Origin: Spirochaetota bacterium | Lineage (GTDB): Bacteria > Spirochaetota > UBA4802 > JAKQUI01 | Length of the DNA stretch: 64,000 nt | Direction: 5' to 3' | NCBI GenBank assembly: GCA_029562645.1 | Contig: JAKQUI010000005.1 | Span: 257,961-321,960, forward strand | Shown here: one piece after another, positions 9,778 through 17,977 of the stretch | Layout of the letters: each line of letters begins with the position of its first letter | How positions within the stretch are numbered: the stretch's first letter is position 1 | Program-made: the position numbers and the translations under genes | Notes under the pieces: model-generated | The model's input: only the letters and a program-made list of their open reading frames with translations | Database searches by the model: none | Told to the model about the DNA's origin: nothing

Positions 9778-10646
9778 TTTTCCCGCGCGCCCGCTGCGCG
9801 GAGCAACCGCTCGATGGCGGCATTGCCCCGTGCGACGGAAAGCGCCGTCGCGCCGTTGCGCGCCCGCGCGTGTATCGACGCCCCGGCGTCTATCAGCAAT
9901 CGTACGGCATCTTCCCGCCCCAGCTCGCAGGCCTCCATGAGCGCGGTGCGTCCGTCCGCCGCCCTTGCGTTCAGGTCAACGCCGCGCGCGATCATCATCC
10001 GCATCGTGCCGGTCATGTTGTTGTACACCGCATACATGAGCGCCGTAATGCGGCGGTCATCCTCGACGAGTCCGTTCGGATCGGCCCCGCGATCGAGGAG
10101 CAGTTTCGCCACCGATACGCGGTTCGAGGCGATGGCGTGCCCGAGCGCCGTTATGCCGTCGCGATCGACAATGTTGATCCGCGCACCCCGATCCACAAGC
10201 AGCGTCACGATGTCGATGTGGTTTTTGCAGGCCGCCCAGATGAGCGCGGTCTTGCCGTCGTGCGCCGGCCGGTCGATGGGGACGCGCGTTACGAAAAAGC
10301 GCTCCACGGCCGCACGGTCGCCCCGCGCCGCCGCAAAGACGAGTGAGTCGCGCGCGCCGCTGGCGATGAGCAGCGCCGCGATGTCGGCGAACTGCCGGAA
10401 CGAGGCCCAGTAGAGCGCGGTGTCGCCGCGGTGGTCCGCGCGGTTCACGTCGGCCCCGCGCGCGATCATGTCGCGCACGTCGCGCATGCGGCCGTTCGCG
10501 GCGGCGCACACGATGGATGCCGGGTCGCACTCCACGGTTTCGCGCTGGGCGTGTTCGTGGCCGTGCGCGCAATGGCTGGTGAGAACCGCGAGTGAGAGAA
10601 GAACCGCGACGGTCCGCCGGGATGATTCAAATATTCGTGATGGCAT
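9774..10646 (-). CDS. Exported ankyrin-repeat protein
   Basis: The 290-aa product starts with a probable signal peptide (MPSRIFESSRRTVAVLLSLAVL, followed by SHCAHG). About seven ankyrin repeats fill the rest: DHRGDTALYWASF, HDGKTALIWAACKNH, DRDGITALGHAIASN, RRITALMYAVYNN, ADGRTALMEACELG and RNGATALSVARG. The repeats should form a protein-binding solenoid in the periplasm or outside the cell. I chose the start at 10646 because upstream codons lack any signal or ribosome-binding site. It is divergent from the RHH gene, with about 90 bp of shared control region. Confidence 0.8.
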   Translation of the reverse strand: MPSRIFESSRRTVAVLLSLAVLTSHCAHGHEHAQRETVECDPASIVCAAANGRMRDVRDMIARGADVNRADHRGDTALYWASFRQFADIAALLIASGARDSLVFAAARGDRAAVERFFVTRVPIDRPAHDGKTALIWAACKNHIDIVTLLVDRGARINIVDRDGITALGHAIASNRVSVAKLLLDRGADPNGLVEDDRRITALMYAVYNNMTGTMRMMIARGVDLNARAADGRTALMEACELGREDAVRLLIDAGASIHARARNGATALSVARGNAAIERLLRAAGAREN

Positions 10647-10738
10647 TTTCGCGCACTCCGAATGGGAAATACTGCATGTATGTCGGTCGGCGTTCGTATC
10701 ACCTATAGGACGCATGCAGGGCGCCCACGGAGGTGACA

Positions 10739-11194
10739 ATGGCGATACGAACGACGATCAATATTCGGCATGATGTCTACGAACGGCTCTCACTGGCCGC
10801 GAACAGGCTCAACCGTCCCCGCCGGGACGTGCTCATGGCGGTTGTGATGATGCTCATGGCCGATGTCGAGCGGTTTCAGCGGTCTTTTCGGACTGTTCGC
10901 TACCAGCCCGATTGCCCGAAGGAGAGCTGGCGTTGTTACTCGATTGTGCTGCGGCCGGATGAGAACGAGTATTGCGTTGATTTGCGCAAGGCGTGTAAAT
11001 GCTCCGTTTCGCTGATAGTGGCGATGGCTGTGGAAACCTATCTGGACCGTCTGATGGCGAAGGGTGAAAGTGGTATGCATAACTATGCACGATTCTCCAG
11101 CTATGTCATTCTCCGTGCGCAGGTCGATGGGGTCATCTGCTGGCACTACTACTGGGGAAACCCATATAACCACCACAACACCCTATCGAAGTAA
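10739..11194 (+). CDS. Tandem ribbon-helix-helix protein, copy 1
   Basis: The 151-aa product starts at an ATG preceded by GGAGGTGACA. Residues about 3-42 have a ribbon-helix-helix pattern (RTTINI strand, DVYERLSLAANRLNR helix, PRRDVLMAVVMMLM helix). A second such unit seems to occupy about 67-105 (CYSIVL strand, then DLRKACKC, then SVSLIVAMAVETYLDRL). Single-chain tandem RHH proteins such as TraY bind DNA as pseudo-dimers; DNA binding is inferred here. The tail is unusual and ends CWHYYWGNPY. A clear paralogue lies at 58346-58804 and shares the whole architecture, including that tail. No toxin-like partner is adjacent. Confidence 0.65.
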   Translation: MAIRTTINIRHDVYERLSLAANRLNRPRRDVLMAVVMMLMADVERFQRSFRTVRYQPDCPKESWRCYSIVLRPDENEYCVDLRKACKCSVSLIVAMAVETYLDRLMAKGESGMHNYARFSSYVILRAQVDGVICWHYYWGNPYNHHNTLSK

Positions 11195-11211
11195 CCTTCG
11201 CTCGATCGAAC

Positions 11212-12375
11212 TTACGGACGGTTTGAGAAAATCCACGAGAAGTACTTCCGCACGTCCTTGATGTCCATGCCGTAACCCAGATAGCGGCCATCCACCCATA
11301 TCTCGAAGTGGAGATGGATCCCATAGTTCTTCCCCTCGGCCTCGCCCATGAGCCCTGAGTTGCCGCACCAGCCGATCACGTCGCCTTTGCCGACCGAGGA
11401 GCCCTTCTTTATGCCGCTCTTGATTCCCGAGAGGTGATTGTATGCGGTCACCACGCCGTTGCCGTGGTCGATCCATACCTGGCGTCCGCCGAAGGAGCGC
11501 TTCACGAAGGTGCGGGGATGCTTCTGGTAGAACGCCGACTGGTTCTTCCACTCCTCAGGCGTCATGGGCTTGTAGTCCCAATCGGCGCGGATGACGGTCC
11601 CACGGTCGGCGGCGAGGATCGGCGTTTTCCTGGTCACCGCTATCGGTGTGTACGAATCGTCGTTGTGATAGGCGAACACGTCCAGTCCCACGTGTACGCC
11701 GCCCCGATAGCCGCGCGGCGAATTGGGATAGGCGGAATCCGCATCGGGCAGGAAGCCGTTTTTCACCGGAAAGCACAGGCCAAGGAGCCGGTCGTCGAAG
11801 TACTGCAGTTTTGTGGCCCCCATGTAGAGCTCGATCTCGGCGATGGCGGCATAGCCGCCGAAGGTCTCGCCTGCGGGGATGTAGATGCGAAAGGCGCTCG
11901 CATCGATCCCACCGAGATCGATCTCGACCTTGTCGCGGTACGAGCCCCAGGGGATGGAAAACAGATCGAGACAGGAGACGGTCTGCTGTTCGTCGAGGCG
12001 GACGGTCGAGAAATCGAACCAGTTTCCCTCATAGAGGAACTGGAGCTTGAGCGATTTGACGGTCTTGTAATTATCGTGGCGACCGGGATAGATGACGACC
12101 TTGGTCATCAGCCGCTTGGTGTCGAAGTCGATTTCGATCCAGTGGGGGCCATTGCCCTGCTGGGAGACCCAGGCCGACTCACGGTCGCTGTCGATTGCTT
12201 TCTTGCCGTCGTGGTTCCTGCTGTACGACGAGCTCGTCGCGAAGTAAAGGCGCTGGATCGAGTTGGCGCCGAAGATGACGGATTCCTTTTGCACCAGATT
12301 GCGCGTGGGAACGCCGGCCGGGCGTTTCGGGGCCGAGGCGACGATGAGCAACGCTGCGCAGGCGATCTTGAGCAT
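11212..12375 (-). CDS. M23 metallopeptidase with N-terminal discoidin-like domain
   Basis: The 387-aa product has a short hydrophobic signal (MLKIACAALLIVASA). A beta-sandwich region (residues about 35-190; AIDSDRESAWVSQ, PHWIEIDFDTKR) resembles F5/8 type C or discoidin carbohydrate-binding domains. The C-terminal third is a LytM/M23 zinc endopeptidase: VHVGLD supplies the first His-Asp pair, WIDHGNGVVTAYNHL the middle strand, and GIHLHFEIW the HxH motif. It should cut peptidoglycan cross-bridges or bind the wall in the periplasm. The start was chosen at the ATG with GGAG nine bases upstream, where the signal peptide begins. Confidence 0.85.
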   Translation of the reverse strand: MLKIACAALLIVASAPKRPAGVPTRNLVQKESVIFGANSIQRLYFATSSSYSRNHDGKKAIDSDRESAWVSQQGNGPHWIEIDFDTKRLMTKVVIYPGRHDNYKTVKSLKLQFLYEGNWFDFSTVRLDEQQTVSCLDLFSIPWGSYRDKVEIDLGGIDASAFRIYIPAGETFGGYAAIAEIELYMGATKLQYFDDRLLGLCFPVKNGFLPDADSAYPNSPRGYRGGVHVGLDVFAYHNDDSYTPIAVTRKTPILAADRGTVIRADWDYKPMTPEEWKNQSAFYQKHPRTFVKRSFGGRQVWIDHGNGVVTAYNHLSGIKSGIKKGSSVGKGDVIGWCGNSGLMGEAEGKNYGIHLHFEIWVDGRYLGYGMDIKDVRKYFSWIFSNRP

Positions 12376-12514
12376 GGGCAATACTCCGACATTCAGGTGT
12401 GTGCGGCACGGGAACACCGTTGCAAAGCGCATATACGGTGTAAATCCAATTTCGACCGGCGTGAGTTGAATTTTTATTGCCATTATTCGCAGCCGGCCTC
12501 ACGCTATCGGAACC

Positions 12515-12997
12515 ATGAACCGGATCACCGACACGCTGGTCGATGCGCTGCTGACGCAGGCCGCGGCCTCAGCGCGGCGGCGCGCCATCCACTGCTTTCA
12601 CCGGCCGGAAGAATACCTGCAGCGGATGGTCAACGCCTGCCTGCGCGGCACCTGTGTGCGTCCGCACCGACACAAGGACCCCGACAAGCTCGAGGTGTTC
12701 TACTGCATCCGGGGCCGGGCGGCCATCGTGTTTTTCGATGATGGCGGCGCCGTGCGCGACTGCGCGATCATCGACGAGCGCGGTCCCTGCCGCTCGACGG
12801 AGATAGCGCCGGGCGAGTGGCACTCGTTCGTCGCGCTCGCGGACGAGGCGGCGTTCTTCGAGATCATCGAGGGCCATTATGAGGCGCTCACGCACAAGCA
12901 CTACGCGCCGTGGGCGCCGGCGGAGGATGATTCGGCCGCGGCCGCGTACCTGGACGGCATCATCGACATTCTCCGAAAACGAGGTGACATCACATGA
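12515..12997 (+). CDS. WbuC-family cupin-fold metalloprotein
   Basis: The 160-aa protein matches the WbuC family: an N-terminal helical part, R-containing LRGTCVRPHRHKDPDKLEVFYCIRGRAAIVFFDD as a cupin core with His-rich metal ligands, and PGEWHSFVALADEAAFFEIIEGHY as the second cupin motif. WbuC proteins sit near surface-polysaccharide genes in other bacteria, but the reaction is not established. Here it leads a tight run with cutA and the MarC gene: its TGA overlaps the cutA ATG. Confidence 0.85.
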   Translation: MNRITDTLVDALLTQAAASARRRAIHCFHRPEEYLQRMVNACLRGTCVRPHRHKDPDKLEVFYCIRGRAAIVFFDDGGAVRDCAIIDERGPCRSTEIAPGEWHSFVALADEAAFFEIIEGHYEALTHKHYAPWAPAEDDSAAAAYLDGIIDILRKRGDIT

Positions 12998-13311
12998 ACG
13001 AATACACGGTGATTTTCTGCACGGTGCCCAACAACGATGTCGCGAACGCGATCGCCGAGAAGGTGGTGGGCGAGAGGCTCGCCGCGTGCGCGAACATCGT
13101 TCCCGGCCTGCGGTCCATCTACACCTGGAAGGGCGCGGTGTGCCGGGACGATGAGCTGCTGCTGGTGATGAAGACAAAGCAATCGCTTTTCGAGGAATTG
13201 CGCGCGGCGATCCTGTCCGCGCACCCCTACGAGGTCCCGGAGATCGTCGCCCTGCCCATCGTCGCCGGGCACGACGCCTACCTTTCGTGGATCACTGACG
13301 TGACGAGATGA
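12994..13311 (+). CDS. cutA: CutA1 divalent-cation tolerance protein
   Basis: The 105-aa product is the normal length for CutA1 and carries its signatures: an opening strand YTVIFCTVPN, ERLAACANIVPG, SIYTWKG and HPYEVPEIVALPI. CutA1 forms a very stable PII-like trimer that binds Cu(II) and other cations; its cellular role is debated. It overlaps the WbuC gene by 4 bases and the MarC gene start follows directly, so the three are probably one transcript. Confidence 0.95.
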   Translation: MNEYTVIFCTVPNNDVANAIAEKVVGERLAACANIVPGLRSIYTWKGAVCRDDELLLVMKTKQSLFEELRAAILSAHPYEVPEIVALPIVAGHDAYLSWITDVTR

Positions 13312-13934
13312 GCGAGCACTTCATCCCCTCGGTGTTCTTCACGCTCTTCCTGGTGGTCGATCCGCTGGGGCTCATCCCGGTGTTTGTGATGTATCTACAG
13401 GGGTACAGTGCGTCCTTCCGTCGGCGCATCATCATCAAGGCGACCGTGATCGCTTTCGCGGTATCGGTCTTCTTCGTCGTGCTGGGCGATTATTTCCTCA
13501 AATTCATCGGCGTCTCCGCGGCGTCGTTTCTCATCGCCGGCGGGGCGCTCCTCTTTCTTATCGCCATCGACATGCTCTTTGCGCGCGACGACCGCACCCG
13601 GCGGCCGGCGGCGGACGCGGCCCCCGGCGTCGAGGAGGACGTGTCGGTGTTTCCGCTCGCCATCCCCATGATCAGCGGTCCCGGCACCATCGCCGCGCTC
13701 CTCATGTTCAGCGCGCAGGTGCGGGGCGACGCGCGCGGGACGCTCGTCATCATCGCCCTCGCCGCGGCGGTCCTCGCGATCACGATGGCGGTCATGTTCC
13801 TCTCCGCGCACCTCAAGCGGCTCATCGGCGAGACGGGCATCTCCGTCATCCAGCGGCTCATGGGGCTCATCCTGTCGGCGATGGCCGTTCAGTTTATCGT
13901 GAACGGGCTCAAGGGAATCGGAATTGTCCGATAA
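13308..13934 (+). CDS. MarC-family (UPF0056) integral membrane protein
   Basis: The 208-aa product has six hydrophobic helices and the family opening FFTLFLVVDPLGLIPVFV. A conserved cytoplasmic loop is followed by VFPLAIPMISGPGTIAAL and the last helices GLILSAMAVQFIVNG. The substrate is unknown; the family was once wrongly linked to multidrug resistance. It overlaps cutA upstream by 4 bases and the next gene downstream by 11 bases. Confidence 0.92.
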   Translation: MSEHFIPSVFFTLFLVVDPLGLIPVFVMYLQGYSASFRRRIIIKATVIAFAVSVFFVVLGDYFLKFIGVSAASFLIAGGALLFLIAIDMLFARDDRTRRPAADAAPGVEEDVSVFPLAIPMISGPGTIAALLMFSAQVRGDARGTLVIIALAAAVLAITMAVMFLSAHLKRLIGETGISVIQRLMGLILSAMAVQFIVNGLKGIGIVR

Positions 13935-14991
13935 AAAATCGATCATCATCGCCGTCGCCCACCGAACGGGCGTCGCGCTCGTCGATGTCGCCATCGACGC
14001 GGGCGCCGTTTCCGTGCGCGCATCACTCGACTGCACTGGTGTGATTGCGCTTGCCCACGGCGGCGGATGCCTCTACGCGCTCATCGATGACGCCGCCCTG
14101 CGCGTCATCAGCCTGGACGGCCGTTTGTCGATTGTCGCCGAGAAAAAGCTTCGCAGCGCCGGATCCATCGCCGCGGACGATGCGCGCGTGTGCATCGGCG
14201 CGGACGGCGCGCTCATCGTGCTCGGTCTCGATCTCTCCGAACGAGGGCGCGTGACGCTCATCCCCGATTGGCCGCTTGCGCACGACAAGAACGCGCATCA
14301 CATCATACTGCACAAAGACACGGCGTATCTGCTGGACAATATCGAGCAGCCGGTGTACGTCTTCCGTGTCGATATCGCCGATCCCGCGCTCCCGCGCATC
14401 GTCGAGCGACACGAGTGGTCCGACACCTATGCGCACCTCGCAGCGCAGTGGCTCTTCCCGGACGAGGAAAAATGGATTGTGGCGATGACCACCTCCGGCA
14501 TGTTCGGCGAGGAGCATCGTCTCTATGAGTTCGGTCCCGACCTTCCCGAGGGGAAGCTGCAGTACTTCACTAACTTCCGTCGCATCTGCGCGCCGCATTC
14601 CGAATCGGGAACGCTCGAGGTCGAGGGCCGTCCGGTTCTCGGCGTCTTGCCCGGGCCGCCGGTGTGGTCGATGACGCGCATCGCCTCCCACAACGACTCC
14701 GCGATCACCGGTTTCGAGTACGGCCTCATCAAATGGTGGCTCGACGGCGAGTCGCTGGAGTTCTCTCCTGAGCTCGTTCCGGCGCCGTCGTTCAATGTCG
14801 ATGAGTTCTTCGCGACGCGCTTCGTCATGCGGCGGCAGGGCGATATCGTCGCGATCGCGCCGCACGAGGGCGCGCTCCTCGCGATCGCGGAATGCGGCGA
14901 GACGGCACGCATCCTGCGTGAAATCGACCTGCGGGACATCGGCATCGAAAATGTGTTTGATGTGATTATTGTGGCATCTGAGGGTCGATGA
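13924..14991 (+). CDS. Hypothetical beta-rich (propeller-like) protein
   Basis: The 355-aa product uses a TTG start (AAGGGAAT upstream) that overlaps the MarC gene by 11 bases. Repeating strand pairs such as GVIALAHGGGCLYALID, ARVCIGADGALIVLGLDL, KDTAYLLDNIEQPVYVFRVD and QGDIVAIAPHEGALLAIAE suggest a propeller of some six to seven blades. There is no signal peptide or membrane helix. I do not recognise the family. The overlap implies translation coupled to the MarC gene. Confidence 0.6.
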   Translation: MSDKKSIIIAVAHRTGVALVDVAIDAGAVSVRASLDCTGVIALAHGGGCLYALIDDAALRVISLDGRLSIVAEKKLRSAGSIAADDARVCIGADGALIVLGLDLSERGRVTLIPDWPLAHDKNAHHIILHKDTAYLLDNIEQPVYVFRVDIADPALPRIVERHEWSDTYAHLAAQWLFPDEEKWIVAMTTSGMFGEEHRLYEFGPDLPEGKLQYFTNFRRICAPHSESGTLEVEGRPVLGVLPGPPVWSMTRIASHNDSAITGFEYGLIKWWLDGESLEFSPELVPAPSFNVDEFFATRFVMRRQGDIVAIAPHEGALLAIAECGETARILREIDLRDIGIENVFDVIIVASEGR

Positions 14992-15319
14992 CGACTCCGT
15001 TCCGGGCGCATCTGGGTCCCAAATGCCGGTAATGACCGATATGGAAAGGTTCATCGCCATCCTGGTCGCGGCAATCGTAACGACGCCGCTCAAGATTTTT
15101 CGGTATTATCATGATGCTTCCCGTGCTTCGATCACACCGGCAGAAATGGTTGACGGATGATGACGCAATTATAGTCTTGTGGTCTATGTTGTTTGCATTG
15201 CGTAATCGTTTTCACTGCAAGCGAAGCGGTCTCTGTCGGGAAAACTGCGTTGCGGGATCAACGGATCGACAGTTCGCCAAGGTGGATTGATGAAATAGAC
15301 AGGACGCAAAGAGGTCGGT
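14992..15319. other. 328-bp intergenic region upstream of a chemoreceptor
   Basis: No convincing gene is present. A possible sigma-70-like promoter, TTGACG at 15150-15155 and TAGTCT at 15172-15177 with 16 bases between, points toward the chemoreceptor gene. The -10 match is weak. A 63-codon open frame (14969-15160) lacks support. Confidence 0.35.
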
Positions 15320-16891
15320 ATGAACGCATCGGCACAGGCCGGTATCGAGGCGCGATCGCAGCGCTATTACAGTTTCTTCGGGTTCGGGATGGGGCTTTTT
15401 CTCCTCGTGCTCGTGATCACGTCGTTCGATGTCATGGGTGTCATATCCATCTATATCTGCCTGGCGGGCGCGACCTATCTCATCGGCTACGCACTATTGA
15501 CGTTTTACTTGGCGCGGAAAAACATCACCTCGACGTTCCTTAAGTATTTCGGGACAGTCTCGCTGTTTGCCGGCCTCACGATCGCGAAGTTCAGCTTCGT
15601 CTTCGGCCGCATCGGGTACGCCGACGTTCTCAAGGAAACGATGACCTTCGACCTGTATTTCATTCTCATCATCTTCACGGCCGTGTACAACGACCGCCGG
15701 CTCACAATCATTTCGGGCATCATGGCGGCGCTGATGTACGGCGCGCTGGTCGCGATCGGCATCGTCGGGTATGGCCTGATCCCGACCGACGCTCCCGAAG
15801 CGAACTTCTCGCGCGAACACGTGCGGATCAACATCGAGATTGTGAAATGCTGTCTCCTCATCGGCACCGGGGTGCTCATGAACTTCATCACCGGCAGCAT
15901 CAATACGCTCCTCGATCGGGTGCGCCGCTCCGAGGCGGAGGCGCTCACGCGGGTCGACTACCAGAATCGGGTGATCGACGAGGTGTCGACGAAGTCCGAT
16001 CACCTCCTCGAAGTCTCCGATCGGCAATCGACGCTCGAGCGGGAGATCAATGTGAACACCACCGGTCAGCTGGAATTCGCGCAGGCGTTGTCGCGCTATG
16101 TCAATGATCTGTATAATCTCGCGCGCAGCGTGTCCGAGAACATCAGCCAGCAGACGGGTATGGCCGCAGATCTAAAGAGCCATGTCATCAACCTTCGCGA
16201 GTGGCACGACGACGCGTCCGACTATTCCAAGAAGGTGCAGGCGCTCGCCGGCACCATCAACCGGAGCTCCGTAGAATCGTCCGGCGATATCGCCGAGTCG
16301 ATCCGGCGCATCCAGGTCATATCCGACGGGACGCAGTCGATTCAGGAATTCCTCGGCATCATCAACGACATCACCGACCGGATCAACCTGCTCTCGCTCA
16401 ACGCGGCCATCGAGGCGGCGCGGGCGGGCGAGTACGGGCGCGGGTTCGCCGTCGTGGCCGATGAGATCTCGAAGCTCGCCGACGCCACGAGCGAACAATC
16501 GGTGGAGATATCGAAACGGCTGCAGAAGAACATCGAGGACGTGAAGGAGGGCGAGCGCTATATCCAGAAGTCGTCGCAGTCCTTCAATCAAATCATCGAG
16601 AGCATCAAGACCGCCCAGGAATACCTCGGGACGATCTTCGCGATCATCGACCGGCTCAACGCGGCCTCCTATGAGCTCGACGGCAAGGTCAAGGCGCTCA
16701 GCGACTTCAGCGTGAGCATCGACGAGTCGTCGCAACGGCAGTCCGTCATTACCGGCGAGATCAAGACGCGCATCGACGAGATGGTCAGAAGCTGCAACAT
16801 GGTGATCGAGGGGGGACGGGAGTTGGCCGAAATCTCCAGCGACATCGCCCGGCTCTCCGGCGAGCTCAAGGTGACGGTGGCGGTCGATTAG
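15320..16891 (+). CDS. Methyl-accepting chemotaxis protein with 6TM N-terminus
   Basis: The 523-aa receptor begins with about six membrane helices (residues 20-200) and no large extracytoplasmic loop, so sensing probably occurs in or at the membrane. There is no obvious HAMP; a coiled coil runs from about residue 205. The signalling hairpin reads [19 protein letters not shown] then [15 protein letters not shown] at about 355-390. Start context is AAAGAGGTCGGT. It would feed CheA through CheW, neither of which is nearby. It differs from the other receptor in this window in its input half. Confidence 0.9.
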   Translation: MNASAQAGIEARSQRYYSFFGFGMGLFLLVLVITSFDVMGVISIYICLAGATYLIGYALLTFYLARKNITSTFLKYFGTVSLFAGLTIAKFSFVFGRIGYADVLKETMTFDLYFILIIFTAVYNDRRLTIISGIMAALMYGALVAIGIVGYGLIPTDAPEANFSREHVRINIEIVKCCLLIGTGVLMNFITGSINTLLDRVRRSEAEALTRVDYQNRVIDEVSTKSDHLLEVSDRQSTLEREINVNTTGQLEFAQALSRYVNDLYNLARSVSENISQQTGMAADLKSHVINLREWHDDASDYSKKVQALAGTINRSSVESSGDIAESIRRIQVISDGTQSIQEFLGIINDITDRINLLSLNAAIEAARAGEYGRGFAVVADEISKLADATSEQSVEISKRLQKNIEDVKEGERYIQKSSQSFNQIIESIKTAQEYLGTIFAIIDRLNAASYELDGKVKALSDFSVSIDESSQRQSVITGEIKTRIDEMVRSCNMVIEGGRELAEISSDIARLSGELKVTVAVD

Positions 16892-17008
16892 GGCGTGTCG
16901 TCCTCGTCGGACGCCGCACTGCCAGTGGCGGGGCACTCGTATGCAATCGGAATATTCCGCTTGCGGATCAGGCGCCCCGACGCACAATGCGTTCCCATGG
17001 AGAAAGCC

Positions 17009-17965
17009 ATGATCGATACCCGACGTTCATTCTTGCGGAAAGGCGCGCTTCTCACGCTCTCCTCGCTGCCGCTCGCCGCGGGCTGCGCGCACCTCGAGCA
17101 GCGCATCGAGCGGCTGAAAACATCGTCGCCGCGCACGGCGGCCGTGCTCTGGTACAGCCAGACCGGCCACACGCGGGTGATGGGGCGGCTGATGGCGCAG
17201 GTCCTGCGCGCCGAGGGGCTCACGGTCACGGACGCCGACTATCGCGAGTTCGACGCATCGACGCTCCCGTCCTTCGATCTGGTCATCATGGGCTCGCCGG
17301 TCTACTACTTCCGGGTGCCGGAGAACCTTCGCGCCTGGATCGCGAAGCTCCCCTCGCTCGAGGGGATCCCCGCAGCGGCGTTCGTTACGTTCGGTGGCGT
17401 GGGGCACAATCAGCACAATACCTCGTACGAACTTCTCGAATGGCTCGCCGATCGCGGGGCCGTCCCCATGCGCATTGCCGCCTTTGGCCATATGTCCAGC
17501 TACGCGCCCACCTGGTCCAGCGGCCGGTCGGCGCGCATCCTTACGTTTCGCGACCTGCCGAACGAACAGACCTTCGAGGCCGGTCGCGATTTCGCGCGAA
17601 AGACCGTCGCCTCCGTGCGCGCCCGGGAGCGCGCCAGCATCGGCACCGAGGTGAGCGTATTCCAGCCCCTCAGGAGGCTGGATATGCCCTGGTGGACCAA
17701 GCTGTTGGCGAGTAACCATAGAATCGACCCGAACACCTGCATCCGGTGCGGGAAGTGCGAACGGGCGTGTCCCGTGGGCGCTGTCTCGGTGGAGCGCAAT
17801 CGCGTGGATAGCGCGCGCTGCATCTTCTGCGTCGGCTGCGTGAACAACTGCCCCACGGGAGCCATGAAGATGACCTATTTCGGCTCGGAGGTCTACGGGT
17901 ATCGTGAATTCCTGAAGCGCAACGGCATCACCCTGCGCCTGCCCCGCGAGCTCGCGGACGGGTGA
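17009..17965 (+). CDS. Tat-exported flavodoxin-ferredoxin fusion (EFR1-like), probable lipoprotein
   Basis: The 318-aa product begins MIDTRRSFLRKGALL, a twin-arginine signal, and the hydrophobic run ends LAAGC, a good lipobox. A flavodoxin-like domain follows (residues about 44-180): VLWYSQTGHTRVMGR is the phosphate loop and IMGSPVYYFRVP the middle loop. A C-terminal pair of 4Fe-4S motifs comes next, CIRCGKCERACPVGA and CIFCVGCVNNCPTGA. This is the EFR1 layout, normally cytoplasmic, here apparently folded inside and exported by Tat. It should carry electrons at the outer face of a membrane. I chose 17009 because GGAGAAAGCC precedes it; ATG 16997 is in frame. Confidence 0.82.
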   Translation: MIDTRRSFLRKGALLTLSSLPLAAGCAHLEQRIERLKTSSPRTAAVLWYSQTGHTRVMGRLMAQVLRAEGLTVTDADYREFDASTLPSFDLVIMGSPVYYFRVPENLRAWIAKLPSLEGIPAAAFVTFGGVGHNQHNTSYELLEWLADRGAVPMRIAAFGHMSSYAPTWSSGRSARILTFRDLPNEQTFEAGRDFARKTVASVRARERASIGTEVSVFQPLRRLDMPWWTKLLASNHRIDPNTCIRCGKCERACPVGAVSVERNRVDSARCIFCVGCVNNCPTGAMKMTYFGSEVYGYREFLKRNGITLRLPRELADG

Positions 17966-17977
17966 CGGACCGCGCGA

